Assembly (NCBI RefSeq): GCF_002209485.1
Contig: NZ_NJIX01000012.1
Coordinates: 1-42,125 of the forward strand
DNA: 42,125 nucleotides
Reading direction: 5' to 3'
From: Achromobacter sp. HZ34
Lineage (GTDB): Bacteria > Pseudomonadota > Gammaproteobacteria > Burkholderiales > Burkholderiaceae_B
Below the pieces are notes generated by a model. That model ran no database searches. It had not been told where the DNA came from and saw only the letters and a list, made by a program, of their open reading frames with translations. Position 1 is the first letter of the stretch. Each line of letters starts with the position of its first letter. This document shows positions 8,801 through 17,110 of this stretch, in pieces. A program made the position numbers and the translations under genes.

Positions 8801-8963
8801 TTTCCCCGATGCCTGAACGTCTTTCTTCGAACCCACATGCTAGGACCAGGCGAGCGATATTGCTAATATAAATTTTTGAAGGCAGATTATTGAGATAATC
8901 GATATCGCCTGCCAAGCCGCAGCACCGCGCCGCTGGGCCGCTCCACCGTTCTTGAAGGACGCC
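8801..8963. promoter_or_regulatory. Divergent promoter region with two dyads for the LysR regulator
   Basis: This 163-bp space separates the molybdo-oxidoreductase from a divergent LysR gene. An AT-rich island contains two perfect inverted repeats: 8857-8869 (ATATT, GCT, AATAT) and 8885-8900 (GATTAT, TGAG, ATAATC). Their centres are about 30 bp apart, close to three helical turns. Dyads of this kind between a LysR gene and its divergent target are the usual recognition and activation sites of LysR proteins. Assignment to this regulator is inferred from position. Confidence 0.6.
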
Positions 8964-9881
8964 ATGCCTACCCCCATTACCCTGCGTCAGTTCGAATACT
9001 TCCTTGCCCTGGCTGAAACCGGCCAGGTTTCCAAGGCGGCGCTGCGCTGCAACGTTTCGCAGTCGACCATGACCATTGCCCTGCGCAATCTGGAAGACTC
9101 GCTGAACGTGCCGCTATTCGTGCGGCACGCCAAAGGCTTGCGCCTGACCGACGAGGGTGAACGCTTCGTGCGTCACGCGCAGAACGTGACCGGGGCCTTC
9201 GATCGCGCGCTCGACGACATGCGCGCGGCGCCCGACGAAGTCAGCGGCAGCCTGCGGCTGGGCGTCACGGAAACGATCTCCGCCTACCTGATGCCGGCGG
9301 TCATCGCCGCGGTGGCACAACGCTTCCCCAATCTCAGCCTGCAGGTCATGGAGCTGGAACGCCACGACGTGGAGCAACGCCTCCTGCGCGGCCAGCTGGA
9401 CCTGGGGCTGGTCATCGTCTCCAACCTCACCCGCTTCGACAAGCTGCAATACGACACCATGCTGCGGTCGCCGCGCCGCCTGTGGACGCATCCGGACCAC
9501 CCGCTGCAGCAGGCCGGCAAGGTCACCCTGCGCGACGTGTCCGAAGCCGACTACATCATGCTGGACATGGACGAACACATAGAAACCGTCGGCAAGTACT
9601 GGGGTCGCTATAGCCTGGCGCCCCGCGTGCGCTACCAGAGCCGCTCGCCGGAAGCGGTGCGCAGCCTGGTGGCCCTGCAGCAAGGTGTGACCATCCTGTC
9701 CGATCTGGTCTACCGCCCCTGGTCGCTCGAAGGCCGTCGGATCCTGCGGCGCGATATCAGCGATGAAGTACCCACCATGGACATCGGTGGCGTCTGGCCC
9801 AAGCGCAGCGGCCTCGGGCGCAGTGGCGAATTGCTGATGAACTTCCTGCGAACGTCGATCAAGGCCCTCGCCAACGCCTGA
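8964..9881 (+). CDS. LysR-family transcriptional regulator
   Basis: A 305-residue LysR protein. The ATG at 8964 follows GAAGGA by about 5 nt; an upstream TTG at 8952 lies inside that ribosome site and is unlikely. Residues ~5-62 form the winged helix-turn-helix (TLRQFEYFLALAETGQVSKA, then QSTMTIALRNLE), and ~90-300 the periplasmic-binding-protein-like effector domain. The sequence resembles CynR/CbbR-type members without clear identity to any named one. It is divergent from the molybdo-oxidoreductase/AtoE operon and most likely controls it through the dyads between them. The inducer is probably the enzyme's substrate or a related metabolite. Confidence 0.92.
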   Translation: MPTPITLRQFEYFLALAETGQVSKAALRCNVSQSTMTIALRNLEDSLNVPLFVRHAKGLRLTDEGERFVRHAQNVTGAFDRALDDMRAAPDEVSGSLRLGVTETISAYLMPAVIAAVAQRFPNLSLQVMELERHDVEQRLLRGQLDLGLVIVSNLTRFDKLQYDTMLRSPRRLWTHPDHPLQQAGKVTLRDVSEADYIMLDMDEHIETVGKYWGRYSLAPRVRYQSRSPEAVRSLVALQQGVTILSDLVYRPWSLEGRRILRRDISDEVPTMDIGGVWPKRSGLGRSGELLMNFLRTSIKALANA

Positions 9882-10166
9882 GGTGGCGACTGCGCCGCCC
9901 GCAGCCCCCGGAACTGACGAAGTCGCCCCTGCGCTCGCGGCGGCAATGCTCTGCACCAGACCAGCGCGTTACTAAGAGTAACTTAGCCACCCCTGGTTTT
10001 CCCTTATTCGCACGCTTCCTACTGCGCAATCCTGGTCAACCCAGCAGTCACGGTGTCGCGAATCGTTACGTTATGACCCGTCCCAATTTACAGAATGCAA
10101 ATTCCGCAGCTTATTGCTGAGCTACATTCATCCGCGATTCAGCATCGATCACAGGAGAGCACGGAA
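9882..10166. other. Gene-free region with a compact double dyad
   Basis: No convincing gene lies here. Two overlapping perfect inverted repeats occupy 9968-9986: GTTACT-AAG-AGTAAC (9968-9982) and CTAAG-AGTAA-CTTAG (9972-9986), which could switch between alternative hairpins or bind a dimeric protein. No U-run follows, so it is not a standard terminator for the LysR gene. The remainder should hold the promoter of the membrane-protein gene starting at 10167. Confidence 0.5.
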
Positions 10167-10763
10167 ATGAAGCAAGCGCCGTTGATGGAAGACTTGGTAT
10201 TCGTCGAAACCAAGCGCATCGTGTATTGGTTGGGATTTATCGGCATCTGCACGACCGTCCTCGGCATCTACGCCCTGATGAAGATGACGGGCAACACCTG
10301 GTTCGCGGTCTTCCTGCTGGTGTGCGGCCTGTGGACGCTCTCTTCCGCTGTGTTGAACGCCACCAGCGCCAAGGGTCCCATCTTCATCCTGAAGAAAGAC
10401 GGTATCTGGTTCGTGAACAGCGAAGGCCTGCTGCCCTACGACATCATCGGCGACATGCAGGTGGAGCGTTATAGCTCGCTGATGCAGCCTCAACGCAATA
10501 TGTCGTTCACCATCGCCCCTGAGGACAAGGACCGCGTGCCGGAATTCCGTGGCATGAGCGGGCTGGGCCTGCGCCTGAGCCTGCTGTTGTGGCGCACGGG
10601 CGCCCACAAGGGCCGTGCCTTCAAGCGCACCATGGTGGTGTTCCGCTACAGCGGCTTGAAGCTGGACAACGGCGAAAGCGTCGACACGGAAATGATCGAA
10701 GAAGAAATCGCCCGCCGTATCAATGTGTCCGAGCCGACCGTCGTGGCCGCGCCCGGCTATTGA
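10167..10763 (+). CDS. Small inner-membrane protein of unknown function
   Basis: A 198-residue protein I cannot name. The ATG at 10167 is preceded by AGGAG about 9 nt upstream; an in-frame ATG at 10095 lacks a ribosome site. After a short cytoplasmic start there are two hydrophobic segments, about residues 20-40 (YWLGFIGICTTVLGIYAL) and 46-66 (FAVFLLVCGLWTLSSAVL), separated by a tight turn, so both termini should face the same side. The remaining ~130 residues are soluble, beginning FILKKDGIWFVNSEGLLPYD, a beta-rich stretch reminiscent of membrane-anchored PH-like domains of the STM3941 type. That resemblance is weak. No neighbour suggests a role; it appears to be monocistronic. Confidence 0.75.
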   Translation: MKQAPLMEDLVFVETKRIVYWLGFIGICTTVLGIYALMKMTGNTWFAVFLLVCGLWTLSSAVLNATSAKGPIFILKKDGIWFVNSEGLLPYDIIGDMQVERYSSLMQPQRNMSFTIAPEDKDRVPEFRGMSGLGLRLSLLLWRTGAHKGRAFKRTMVVFRYSGLKLDNGESVDTEMIEEEIARRINVSEPTVVAAPGY

Positions 10764-10858
10764 GTCCAAACCCGGGGCTTTGCATTGGCGCCCTGAACCA
10801 GGCGCCGGAACCAGCGCCCCGAGCCAGGGTCCCGAACCCAGGCCCCAGACCACCCCAC

Positions 10859-10889
10859 AAAAAATCGCGGCCTCCGAAGAGGCCGCGAT
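10859..10889 (-). terminator. Intrinsic terminator of the phospholipase gene
   Basis: A perfect 11-bp stem (10864-10874 with 10879-10889) closes on a four-base loop. On the minus strand it is followed by six U residues (the A-run at 10859-10864). It lies 43 bp past the phospholipase C stop codon. On the plus strand no U-run follows, although the hairpin may also stabilise the 3' end of the membrane-protein mRNA. Confidence 0.88.
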
Positions 10890-10932
10890 GCCATGCAAAC
10901 TCAACGCAAGCTCAACACCCGTCTAGCGACGA

Positions 10933-13209
10933 TTATCGAGCGCCGGTCCCCATCGCGGGGTCCGTGACCGAGTCCTTCCCGATCTCGATGCGTCCAGCGA
11001 AGCGGCGCTGGAACGATGCAGCTCCCGTGCAAGTCACGAGGAAATCGTACCAGTTGCTGCTATCGCCCAAGGCCCAGCTCAACTCCCCTACCTGGCCAGG
11101 CTGCACCGTCGCCGTCCACGGGCCATCCGTGCGATAGGCCTTGGCGGCCGCGGTGAACGTCGTCGCGGTGCTGCCGTTGTTGTACAGCTTCACCACCACC
11201 TGGGCCGGATCGCACACTTCATAGCAAACCTGGATCTCGGGACCGCCAGCGGCCGTCTGTTCGTTCAGATTACCGACGAACTCGCGGTGATAACCATTGG
11301 CGCCCAGCACCCACAGATCGTAGGCACCGCTGTCTCCGACCGGCACCGTCCACACGCCGCTGAGCGACTTGCCCGCTTCCACTACGTAGCGACGGGGCGC
11401 CACGTCCAGATGCTTCTTGTCGTAGACGTGGAACACCGCGCCCACCGTACCGTTGTTGGCGAACTCCAGGGTCACCGTGCTGGCGCCGGCGGCGACGTGC
11501 GCAGTGGTGTGCAGTTCATAGGGCAGCGCGCGCGACGGGCGCGATCCGGCCTCCTGCACCGGCAGCGCCGTGCTGCTGGTCGCGGCCGGAATCGGCACCG
11601 CCGTCTTGGCGGCCTGGGCCGCCGCCAAGCTGTCCGCGGTGGCCTTGTCGGTTCGGCCGGACAGCGTTTCCAGCGCATCGACGTTGGGGCTGACGAAGTT
11701 GAAGCACGACGTCAGGTCACCGCAAACCGCACGGCGGTACTTGCTGATCTGCGGTTCGGCCACGCCGAAACGCTTTTCCAGGAACATCAGCGTCGAGGTG
11801 TGATCGAAGACCTGCGAGTTCACGTAACCACCACGGCTCCAGGGCGAGACGATCCACATCGGCACGCGCGGGCCAGGGCCGAAGGGCTTGCCATCGACGG
11901 CCGGCTGGGTGGCGTCGATAGGCGCGTAGTTGTGATATTCGACCGCCATGTCGGTATCGGCCAGCGTGGAACCACCCGCGACGCTGCCGTCGGCGAAATG
12001 CGAAGGCGCGGTCGGCGGCGGCAGGTGATCGAAGAAGCCGTCGTTCTCGTCGTAGTTGATCAGCAGGACCGTCTTGCTCCACACCTCGGGGTTGGAGGTC
12101 AACGCGTCCAGCACTTCCTGCACATACCAGGCGCCCTGCGTGGGGCTGGAAGGACCAGGATGTTCGCTGTAGATCGACGGCGGGATGATCCACGACACCG
12201 AGGGCAGCTTGCCGTTGGAGATGTCTTCGCGGAAGGTCTCCAGGAAGCCGTAGGGCATGGTGTTGTGGAAACCCTTGGCCAGCGGGCTCAAGGCATCGTC
12301 GATGGCCGGATCGTAGAACGCGCCCGCGGCATTGGGGGCCGTGTTGGCGATGTTGCCGTTGACGTACACCGGGCGACGCGCGACCGGCATATTCTCGATT
12401 TCCTTGCGCCAATGACGGAAGCCCATCATCTCGTTGCAACCGTAGTTGTCGATAAGGCTCTGGTAGACCTTCCACTTCACGCCGGCTTTTTCCAGGCGAT
12501 CGGCGTAGGTGGTCCACGTCCACCCGGCGGTCGATGCGCCGATGTCGTTGCCGCCGTTGAACTCGTTGTTCAGGCCCGCGGTGGGCGTATAGGCGCCGCC
12601 GGCGGGATCCGTGCCATTGGGGCCGTTGGTACCGGTCCAATAGAACAGACGGTTGGCGATAGTGCCCGTGTGCATGCCGCAGTGGTAGTGATCGCACAGC
12701 GTGAAGGCGTCGGCCAGCGAACGCTGGAAAGGCACTTCGGCGGTCTCGTAGTAACCCATGGCCAGCGGCTTCTTGGCGTCGGGCCAGTTGCTCATGCGGC
12801 CTTGGTCCCAGGCCGCTTGCGAGTCCAGCCACGTATGCGGCGTGCTGCCCGCGCGAATGGCGTTGCCCGCGGCTTCGTCCAGGTGGTAGGGAATGATGGT
12901 GCCGGCGCCCGGCGTCGCCGTGCCGGTATAGGTCTGGTAGAAAACGTTGGGGGTAGTGGCCGTGGGGATGGGGAAGCGGTCGCCGAAGCCACGTACGCCC
13001 TTGAACGTACCGAAGTAGCTGTCGAAGGAGCGGTTCTCCAGCATCAGCATCACGACGTGCTCGACGTCGTTGATGGTGCCAGTGACGTTGTTGGCCTCGA
13101 TGGCCAGGGCGCGGCGGATGGCGGGCGGGAAGGCGTTGAGCGCCATGGCCGCGGCACCGGTGCCGAGCGAACTTTGCAGAAATCTGCGTTTCGAAGGATT
13201 GAAGCTCAT
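10933..13209 (-). CDS. Phosphocholine-type phospholipase C, Tat-exported
   Basis: A 758-residue phosphoesterase of the PlcN/PlcH (acid phosphatase AcpA) superfamily, hydrolysing phospholipid head groups outside the cytoplasm. The N-terminus carries a twin-arginine signal (SKRRFLQSSLGTGAAAMAL, Arg 8-9), so the enzyme is exported folded. The catalytic region contains ENRSFDSYFGT (E58-D63), HCGMHTGTIANRLFYWTG, INYDENDGFFDHL and DHTSTLMFLEKRFG, all family metal/active-site blocks. After about residue 530 two beta-sandwich repeats (DUF756 type) make up the C-terminus, as in Pseudomonas PlcH/PlcN. ATG 13209 was chosen because the Tat signal begins there; the frame is open much further upstream, but that part is arginine-rich and not protein-like. 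Whether it is haemolytic cannot be told. A small lipoprotein gene lies 94 bp upstream on the same strand. Confidence 0.92.
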   Translation of the reverse strand: MSFNPSKRRFLQSSLGTGAAAMALNAFPPAIRRALAIEANNVTGTINDVEHVVMLMLENRSFDSYFGTFKGVRGFGDRFPIPTATTPNVFYQTYTGTATPGAGTIIPYHLDEAAGNAIRAGSTPHTWLDSQAAWDQGRMSNWPDAKKPLAMGYYETAEVPFQRSLADAFTLCDHYHCGMHTGTIANRLFYWTGTNGPNGTDPAGGAYTPTAGLNNEFNGGNDIGASTAGWTWTTYADRLEKAGVKWKVYQSLIDNYGCNEMMGFRHWRKEIENMPVARRPVYVNGNIANTAPNAAGAFYDPAIDDALSPLAKGFHNTMPYGFLETFREDISNGKLPSVSWIIPPSIYSEHPGPSSPTQGAWYVQEVLDALTSNPEVWSKTVLLINYDENDGFFDHLPPPTAPSHFADGSVAGGSTLADTDMAVEYHNYAPIDATQPAVDGKPFGPGPRVPMWIVSPWSRGGYVNSQVFDHTSTLMFLEKRFGVAEPQISKYRRAVCGDLTSCFNFVSPNVDALETLSGRTDKATADSLAAAQAAKTAVPIPAATSSTALPVQEAGSRPSRALPYELHTTAHVAAGASTVTLEFANNGTVGAVFHVYDKKHLDVAPRRYVVEAGKSLSGVWTVPVGDSGAYDLWVLGANGYHREFVGNLNEQTAAGGPEIQVCYEVCDPAQVVVKLYNNGSTATTFTAAAKAYRTDGPWTATVQPGQVGELSWALGDSSNWYDFLVTCTGAASFQRRFAGRIEIGKDSVTDPAMGTGAR

Positions 13210-13303
13210 GCTGTCTCGTGTCACCTGGATCGTGCACATGCATCGTGCACTTGAGTCTGCGTCACCGCCTGGACAGGCGGAGGAGAAATCGGAGGTATCG
13301 GCC

Positions 13304-13486
13304 TCAAGGCGCCGGCGCGCAATGCGTGGTAGTGCATTGAGCTGGCGTCGAAGTGTCCGGCGGTGCCGGGTCGGTCGGCGTGGTCGCCGGCGGAGTATCC
13401 GAATCGTCATCGTGCGAGCTGCCGTCGAAACAGCCGCCCAAGGTGACGACCAACGCGAACCCGCACACGAGCCGCACTACTGTCAT
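13304..13486 (-). CDS. Small putative lipoprotein upstream of phospholipase C
   Basis: A 60-residue protein with a lipoprotein signal: hydrophobic RLVCGFALVVTLGGC ending in a lipobox-like LGGC at about residues 16-19. The mature part is an acidic and Thr/Pro-rich tail (DDDSDTPPATTP) and two further cysteines near the C-terminus (CTTTHC). It has no domain and no clear ribosome site; the start at 13486 was chosen because the signal sequence begins there. It precedes phospholipase C on the same strand and may share its transcript. It could be a real small envelope protein or a chance frame; the well-formed signal favours a gene. Confidence 0.5.
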   Translation of the reverse strand: MTVVRLVCGFALVVTLGGCFDGSSHDDDSDTPPATTPTDPAPPDTSTPAQCTTTHCAPAP

Positions 13487-13668
13487 TGGTTTCAAATTTG
13501 CACCCCATTCATATGGCAAACCGACGGCATGGCTCCGTCGGGCGTGCACATTGTGGAGATCAGGCAAGACGTGGAAATGTCATCCAGGCAAAGCCTGCCT
13601 ATGGGGCTATCAGTGATTTGTGGGCTCTGTTCCCAATGGCAACGGGAGTGACGCGAAGTTACGCGCGC

Positions 13669-14553
13669 TCAATGCTGCGATGCATTCGGCAGGCTCGCGA
13701 TGAACGCCTCCGCCAAGGGCATCGAAGCGCGTTCGCGCATGCAGTAGAGGTATACCCGCAATACGGGAGGATCGGGCTCGATGGCCACCGTGCGCAGGTT
13801 CTCGTCCTGCGGCACGTCGCGCACGGGCATCAGCGTACAGCCCAGATTGTGCTGCACGGCCCGGCAGATCATCTCCCGGCTGCCCATTTCAAGTACCGAG
13901 CGCGGCCGCACGGCACGCGCGTTCATGGCCTCTTCCATCAGGTTGCGAGTCCACGAGCCCTGCTCGCGCAGCAGCAGCGTGTGGGAGGCCAGGTCGTGCA
14001 GCGCGATCTGGCCACGGCCGGCCAATGGATGGGCCCGGTGCGCCACCAGGACCAACGGATCGGTGGCGATCTCGCAGCGCAGCAGGCGGGGATCGTTCAG
14101 GGGTTCGGACGCCACCGCCAGATCGACCCGGGAATCGAACAGCGCCTCCAGCATGGAGCGCGAATTACCGACTTCGATGCCGATGCTGGCGTCCGGGTAC
14201 TGCTCGCGGAAGCCGCAAATGATGGACGCGATGTAGTTCGGGCCGGTGGTGCCGATGTGCAGTGAACCCGCCAGCAGTTGCTTGCCGTTGCGCAGTTTGA
14301 AATCGATGTCGTGCTGGATCTGCATCATCTGCCGGGCCAGCGGCATCAACTCCGTACCGGTGCGTGTCAGTTCCAGGCGGCCGCCACGGCGATGGAACAA
14401 CTCCACGCCATAGCTGGATTCCAGCTGCTGGATGCGCGAAGTCACCGTGGGCTGGCTGACCTGCAATTGTTTCGCCGCCGCCGTCATGCTGCCCTGACGC
14501 GCGGTTTCGTAGAACGCAGCCAAGAGGAAGGGAAGCAAGGAATGCACGGGCAC
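13669..14553 (-). CDS. LysR-family transcriptional regulator
   Basis: A LysR protein of 294 residues beginning at GTG 14553; no ATG is available before the DNA-binding domain, and a second GTG at 14547 is possible. The helix-turn-helix lies at about residues 15-65 (GSMTAAAKQLQVSQPTVTSR) and the effector domain from about 90 onward (GSLHIGTTGPNYIASII). The layout resembles CysB/Cbl- or AmpR-like members controlling organophosphonate or sulfur genes, but I cannot name it. It lies 265 bp downstream of the methylmalonyl-CoA mutase gene on the same strand, so it could be reached by read-through from the nit operon, although independent transcription is more likely. Its target is not evident. Confidence 0.88.
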   Translation of the reverse strand: MPVHSLLPFLLAAFYETARQGSMTAAAKQLQVSQPTVTSRIQQLESSYGVELFHRRGGRLELTRTGTELMPLARQMMQIQHDIDFKLRNGKQLLAGSLHIGTTGPNYIASIICGFREQYPDASIGIEVGNSRSMLEALFDSRVDLAVASEPLNDPRLLRCEIATDPLVLVAHRAHPLAGRGQIALHDLASHTLLLREQGSWTRNLMEEAMNARAVRPRSVLEMGSREMICRAVQHNLGCTLMPVRDVPQDENLRTVAIEPDPPVLRVYLYCMRERASMPLAEAFIASLPNASQH

Positions 14554-14818
14554 GGCGTCACGGGCAAGGCCGTGGCAGGTAAACGAAAGGGACGCCGTGT
14601 TATAGCGCCCGAACTTGACACTGAAATGAAACCCGGCTGTCTAAATGCTGACAACGTCAACGGACCTCCCCCGCGCCCGCATCCTGCCGGGCAACGGGAC
14701 AAGCGGGGTTCGTGTTCCCGTCTCTCCCGCATTGCGGTGCCGGCTTGACCGTGCCGAAGACGCGCACCGTGAACCCTAGCGTCGAGACGTCTTGCGCAAG
14801 CTGAGCCAAATGGCCCAG
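14554..14818. other. Gene-free spacer after the nit operon
   Basis: This 265-bp spacer between the mutase stop and the LysR start holds no convincing gene. It has a small palindrome (CTTGCGCAAG near 14793-14802) and no hairpin followed by a U-run, so the end of the ten-gene operon is probably Rho-dependent or lies further on. It should contain the LysR promoter. Confidence 0.4.
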
Positions 14819-17107
14819 TCATATCTGCGTATGACAATGGCGCGACAGCAGGGCAGCCAGGGCCAAGGCGATTTCCGGCATCGGGGTGCCCGGGCCGAAG
14901 ATCGCCCTGACGCCTGCAAGCCGAAGCGATGCGTGATCAGCTTCGGGGATGACCCCGCCGGCCAGCAGAGGAAGCCGGTCCAGCCCGACCTCGCGCAGGC
15001 AAGTGGCCACCCGCGGCAGTAATTCACGATGGGCGCCCGCGAGGGTGGACACCCCTAGCGCAGCCACGCCCAGCTCTCGCGCAAGGCGGGCCGCCCCTTC
15101 CGGGGTTTCGAACAGTCCCCCCATATACACACGGAACCCGGCGTCGGTCAGCGCGCCGGCCACCGCCTTGATGCCACGGTCGTGCCCATCCTGGCCCAGC
15201 TTCACCAACAGGATGGAAGGCGCAGTGCCTTCAGCCTTCAGGCGTGCCACGGCTTGCCGTGCCCGCGACCAGTCCTCATCGCCGAATCCAACGCCGGCGT
15301 GGGCTCCGGCACCACCCTTTTGGGCATCTCCCGGTTCAGCACCATCCTGTTCGGCGCCACCCCTACCGCGGGCGGCCGCATAGACGCCCGCCACGAAGTC
15401 GCTGCGCGGCCGATGACGCGGCCAGACACGTTCGAGCGCCGCCGTGCACTCGCCCACCGTGGCATCGGCCGAGAGCGCCGTCATCACGGCTTCCAGAAGG
15501 TTGCCGGTGCCCGACCGGGCAATACGCGCCAGGTCGTCGAGTGTGCGTGCGACGGCCGCTGGGTCGCGGCGCGCGCGCAAGGACGCCAGGCGGGCCATCT
15601 GCTCCGCCCGCACCGCCGCGGCATCGATGGCGCGGGTGCCGGCGGCCCTGGCCGACGTGGGTGCGCCGCCACCATCGCGAAGACCGGCGGAACGCACCGT
15701 GCCTCGTAGCGCCACATGCGCGTCCCCGGGAAGATCCTTATGCAGGTTCACCCCCACTATGGGCCGCGCCCCGGTGTCGATTCGCGCCTGGCAGCGGCTG
15801 GCCATGATATGGATCCGGCGCGTCAGCCAACCTGAATCGAGCGCGGCCAGTACCCCACCCTCCTCGTCGATTTCCCGCATGATGCCGCGCACGGCCTCGC
15901 AGGTGTCCGCCGTGAGCGACTCCATCATGTACGATCCCGCCCACGGATCCACGACGTCGCGCAGACCCGTTTCCTGCTGCAGGATCAACTGCGTGTCACG
16001 GGCGATACGCGCAGCTTCGTCGCCAGGCAGTGCAAGCGCCTCGTCGAACGCGTTGGTGTGCAGCGATTGCGTTCCACCGAAAACCGCGGCCATGGCCTCG
16101 ACCGTCGTGCGCGCGATGTTGTTCAGCGGCGTCTGCGCGGCCAGCGACCAGCCCGAGGTCTGGCAATGCATCCGCATGGCCAGACTTCGGCTTTGGCGCG
16201 CACCATGCGCGGCCACCATTTCCGCCCACAAGACGCGCGCGGCCCGCAGCTTGGCGATCTCGCCATAGAAGTCCATGCCGACGCCGAAGAAGAAACTCAG
16301 GGTGCGGCAGAAAGCATCGACGTCCAGCCCCCGCGCCACGAACGCGCGCAGGTATTCGCGCGCATTGGCCAAGGTCAGCGCCAGCTCCAACGTTCCGTCC
16401 GCGCCGGCTTCCTGGAAGTGATAGCCGGAAATGGACATGGCGTTGAAGCGCGGCATATGCCGGGCGACGTATTCCACCACGTCGGTAGCGATACGCATCG
16501 AAGGCGCCGGCGCGTATATATAGGTGTTGCGAACCTGGAATTCCTTCAGGATGTCGTTCTGTATCGTCCCCGACAGCTGCGCCGGGCATAGTCCCTGCGC
16601 TCGCGCCGCCAGGATGAAACAGCCCAGCACCGGCAGCACCGCGCCGTTCATGGTCATCGACACGGATACCTTGTCCAGCGCGATGCCGTCGAACAGGCGC
16701 CGCATATCGTCCACGCAATCGATCGCGACGCCGGCCAGTCCGACGTCCGCCTGCGCGGCGGGATGGTCGGAATCGTAGCCACGGTGCGTGGGCAGGTCGA
16801 ACGCCACGGACAGGCCCTGGGCCCCGCCCGCCAGCAGGTCGCGGAAAAACGCATTGCTGGCCTGGGCGCCGGCAAAGCCGGCATACTGCCGCAGCGTCCA
16901 CGGCTTGCCCGTGTACATCGACGCATAGGGACCGCGCAGATAAGGCGCCTCTCCGGGCAGGCTGTCCAGATGCGGCAGCCCGCGCAGGTCTTGCGCGGTA
17001 TAGACGGCCTTGCGCGGATTGCCGCGCGGGGCGTGGGCCTGGATTTGGGGTGCGCCGTGGGGTCCGCCGTGGGGTCCGCCGTGGAGTTGGGCATCAGCGT
17101 CGTCCAT
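14819..17107 (-). CDS. Methylmalonyl-CoA mutase (catalytic plus B12 domain)
   Basis: A 762-residue adenosylcobalamin-dependent acyl-CoA mutase interconverting succinyl-CoA and (R)-methylmalonyl-CoA. The TIM-barrel covers about residues 25-560, with blocks SVAFDLPTHRGYDSDHP, SMTMNGAVLPVLG and GTIQNDILKEFQVRNTYIY. By alignment to the classical enzyme, the specificity residues are Y75 (RQYAG), R193 (QVRN) and H230 (SGYH). Isobutyryl-CoA mutases have Phe and Gln at the first two, so this looks like a true methylmalonyl type. The cobalamin domain carries D640-x-H642-x-x-G645, after an Ala/Gly-rich linker. A histidine/glycine tract (GGPHGGPHG) near the N-terminus is unusual. It starts 3 nt after the LnmK-like gene with a strong GGGAGGGAG site and is the last gene of the nit operon, so it probably serves that pathway rather than general propionate metabolism. 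No MeaB/ArgK chaperone is nearby. Confidence 0.92.
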   Translation of the reverse strand: MDDADAQLHGGPHGGPHGAPQIQAHAPRGNPRKAVYTAQDLRGLPHLDSLPGEAPYLRGPYASMYTGKPWTLRQYAGFAGAQASNAFFRDLLAGGAQGLSVAFDLPTHRGYDSDHPAAQADVGLAGVAIDCVDDMRRLFDGIALDKVSVSMTMNGAVLPVLGCFILAARAQGLCPAQLSGTIQNDILKEFQVRNTYIYAPAPSMRIATDVVEYVARHMPRFNAMSISGYHFQEAGADGTLELALTLANAREYLRAFVARGLDVDAFCRTLSFFFGVGMDFYGEIAKLRAARVLWAEMVAAHGARQSRSLAMRMHCQTSGWSLAAQTPLNNIARTTVEAMAAVFGGTQSLHTNAFDEALALPGDEAARIARDTQLILQQETGLRDVVDPWAGSYMMESLTADTCEAVRGIMREIDEEGGVLAALDSGWLTRRIHIMASRCQARIDTGARPIVGVNLHKDLPGDAHVALRGTVRSAGLRDGGGAPTSARAAGTRAIDAAAVRAEQMARLASLRARRDPAAVARTLDDLARIARSGTGNLLEAVMTALSADATVGECTAALERVWPRHRPRSDFVAGVYAAARGRGGAEQDGAEPGDAQKGGAGAHAGVGFGDEDWSRARQAVARLKAEGTAPSILLVKLGQDGHDRGIKAVAGALTDAGFRVYMGGLFETPEGAARLARELGVAALGVSTLAGAHRELLPRVATCLREVGLDRLPLLAGGVIPEADHASLRLAGVRAIFGPGTPMPEIALALAALLSRHCHTQI

Positions 17108-17110
17108 GGC

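Noticed and set aside
11287-13254. A 655-codon plus-strand open frame
   Set aside because: Antisense of phospholipase C, low-complexity Arg/Gly/Val composition.
14819-17107. Isobutyryl-CoA or ethylmalonyl-CoA mutase
   Set aside because: Isobutyryl-CoA mutases have Phe and Gln where this protein has Y75 and R193, and the RQYAG/SVAFDL blocks differ from ethylmalonyl-CoA mutases.
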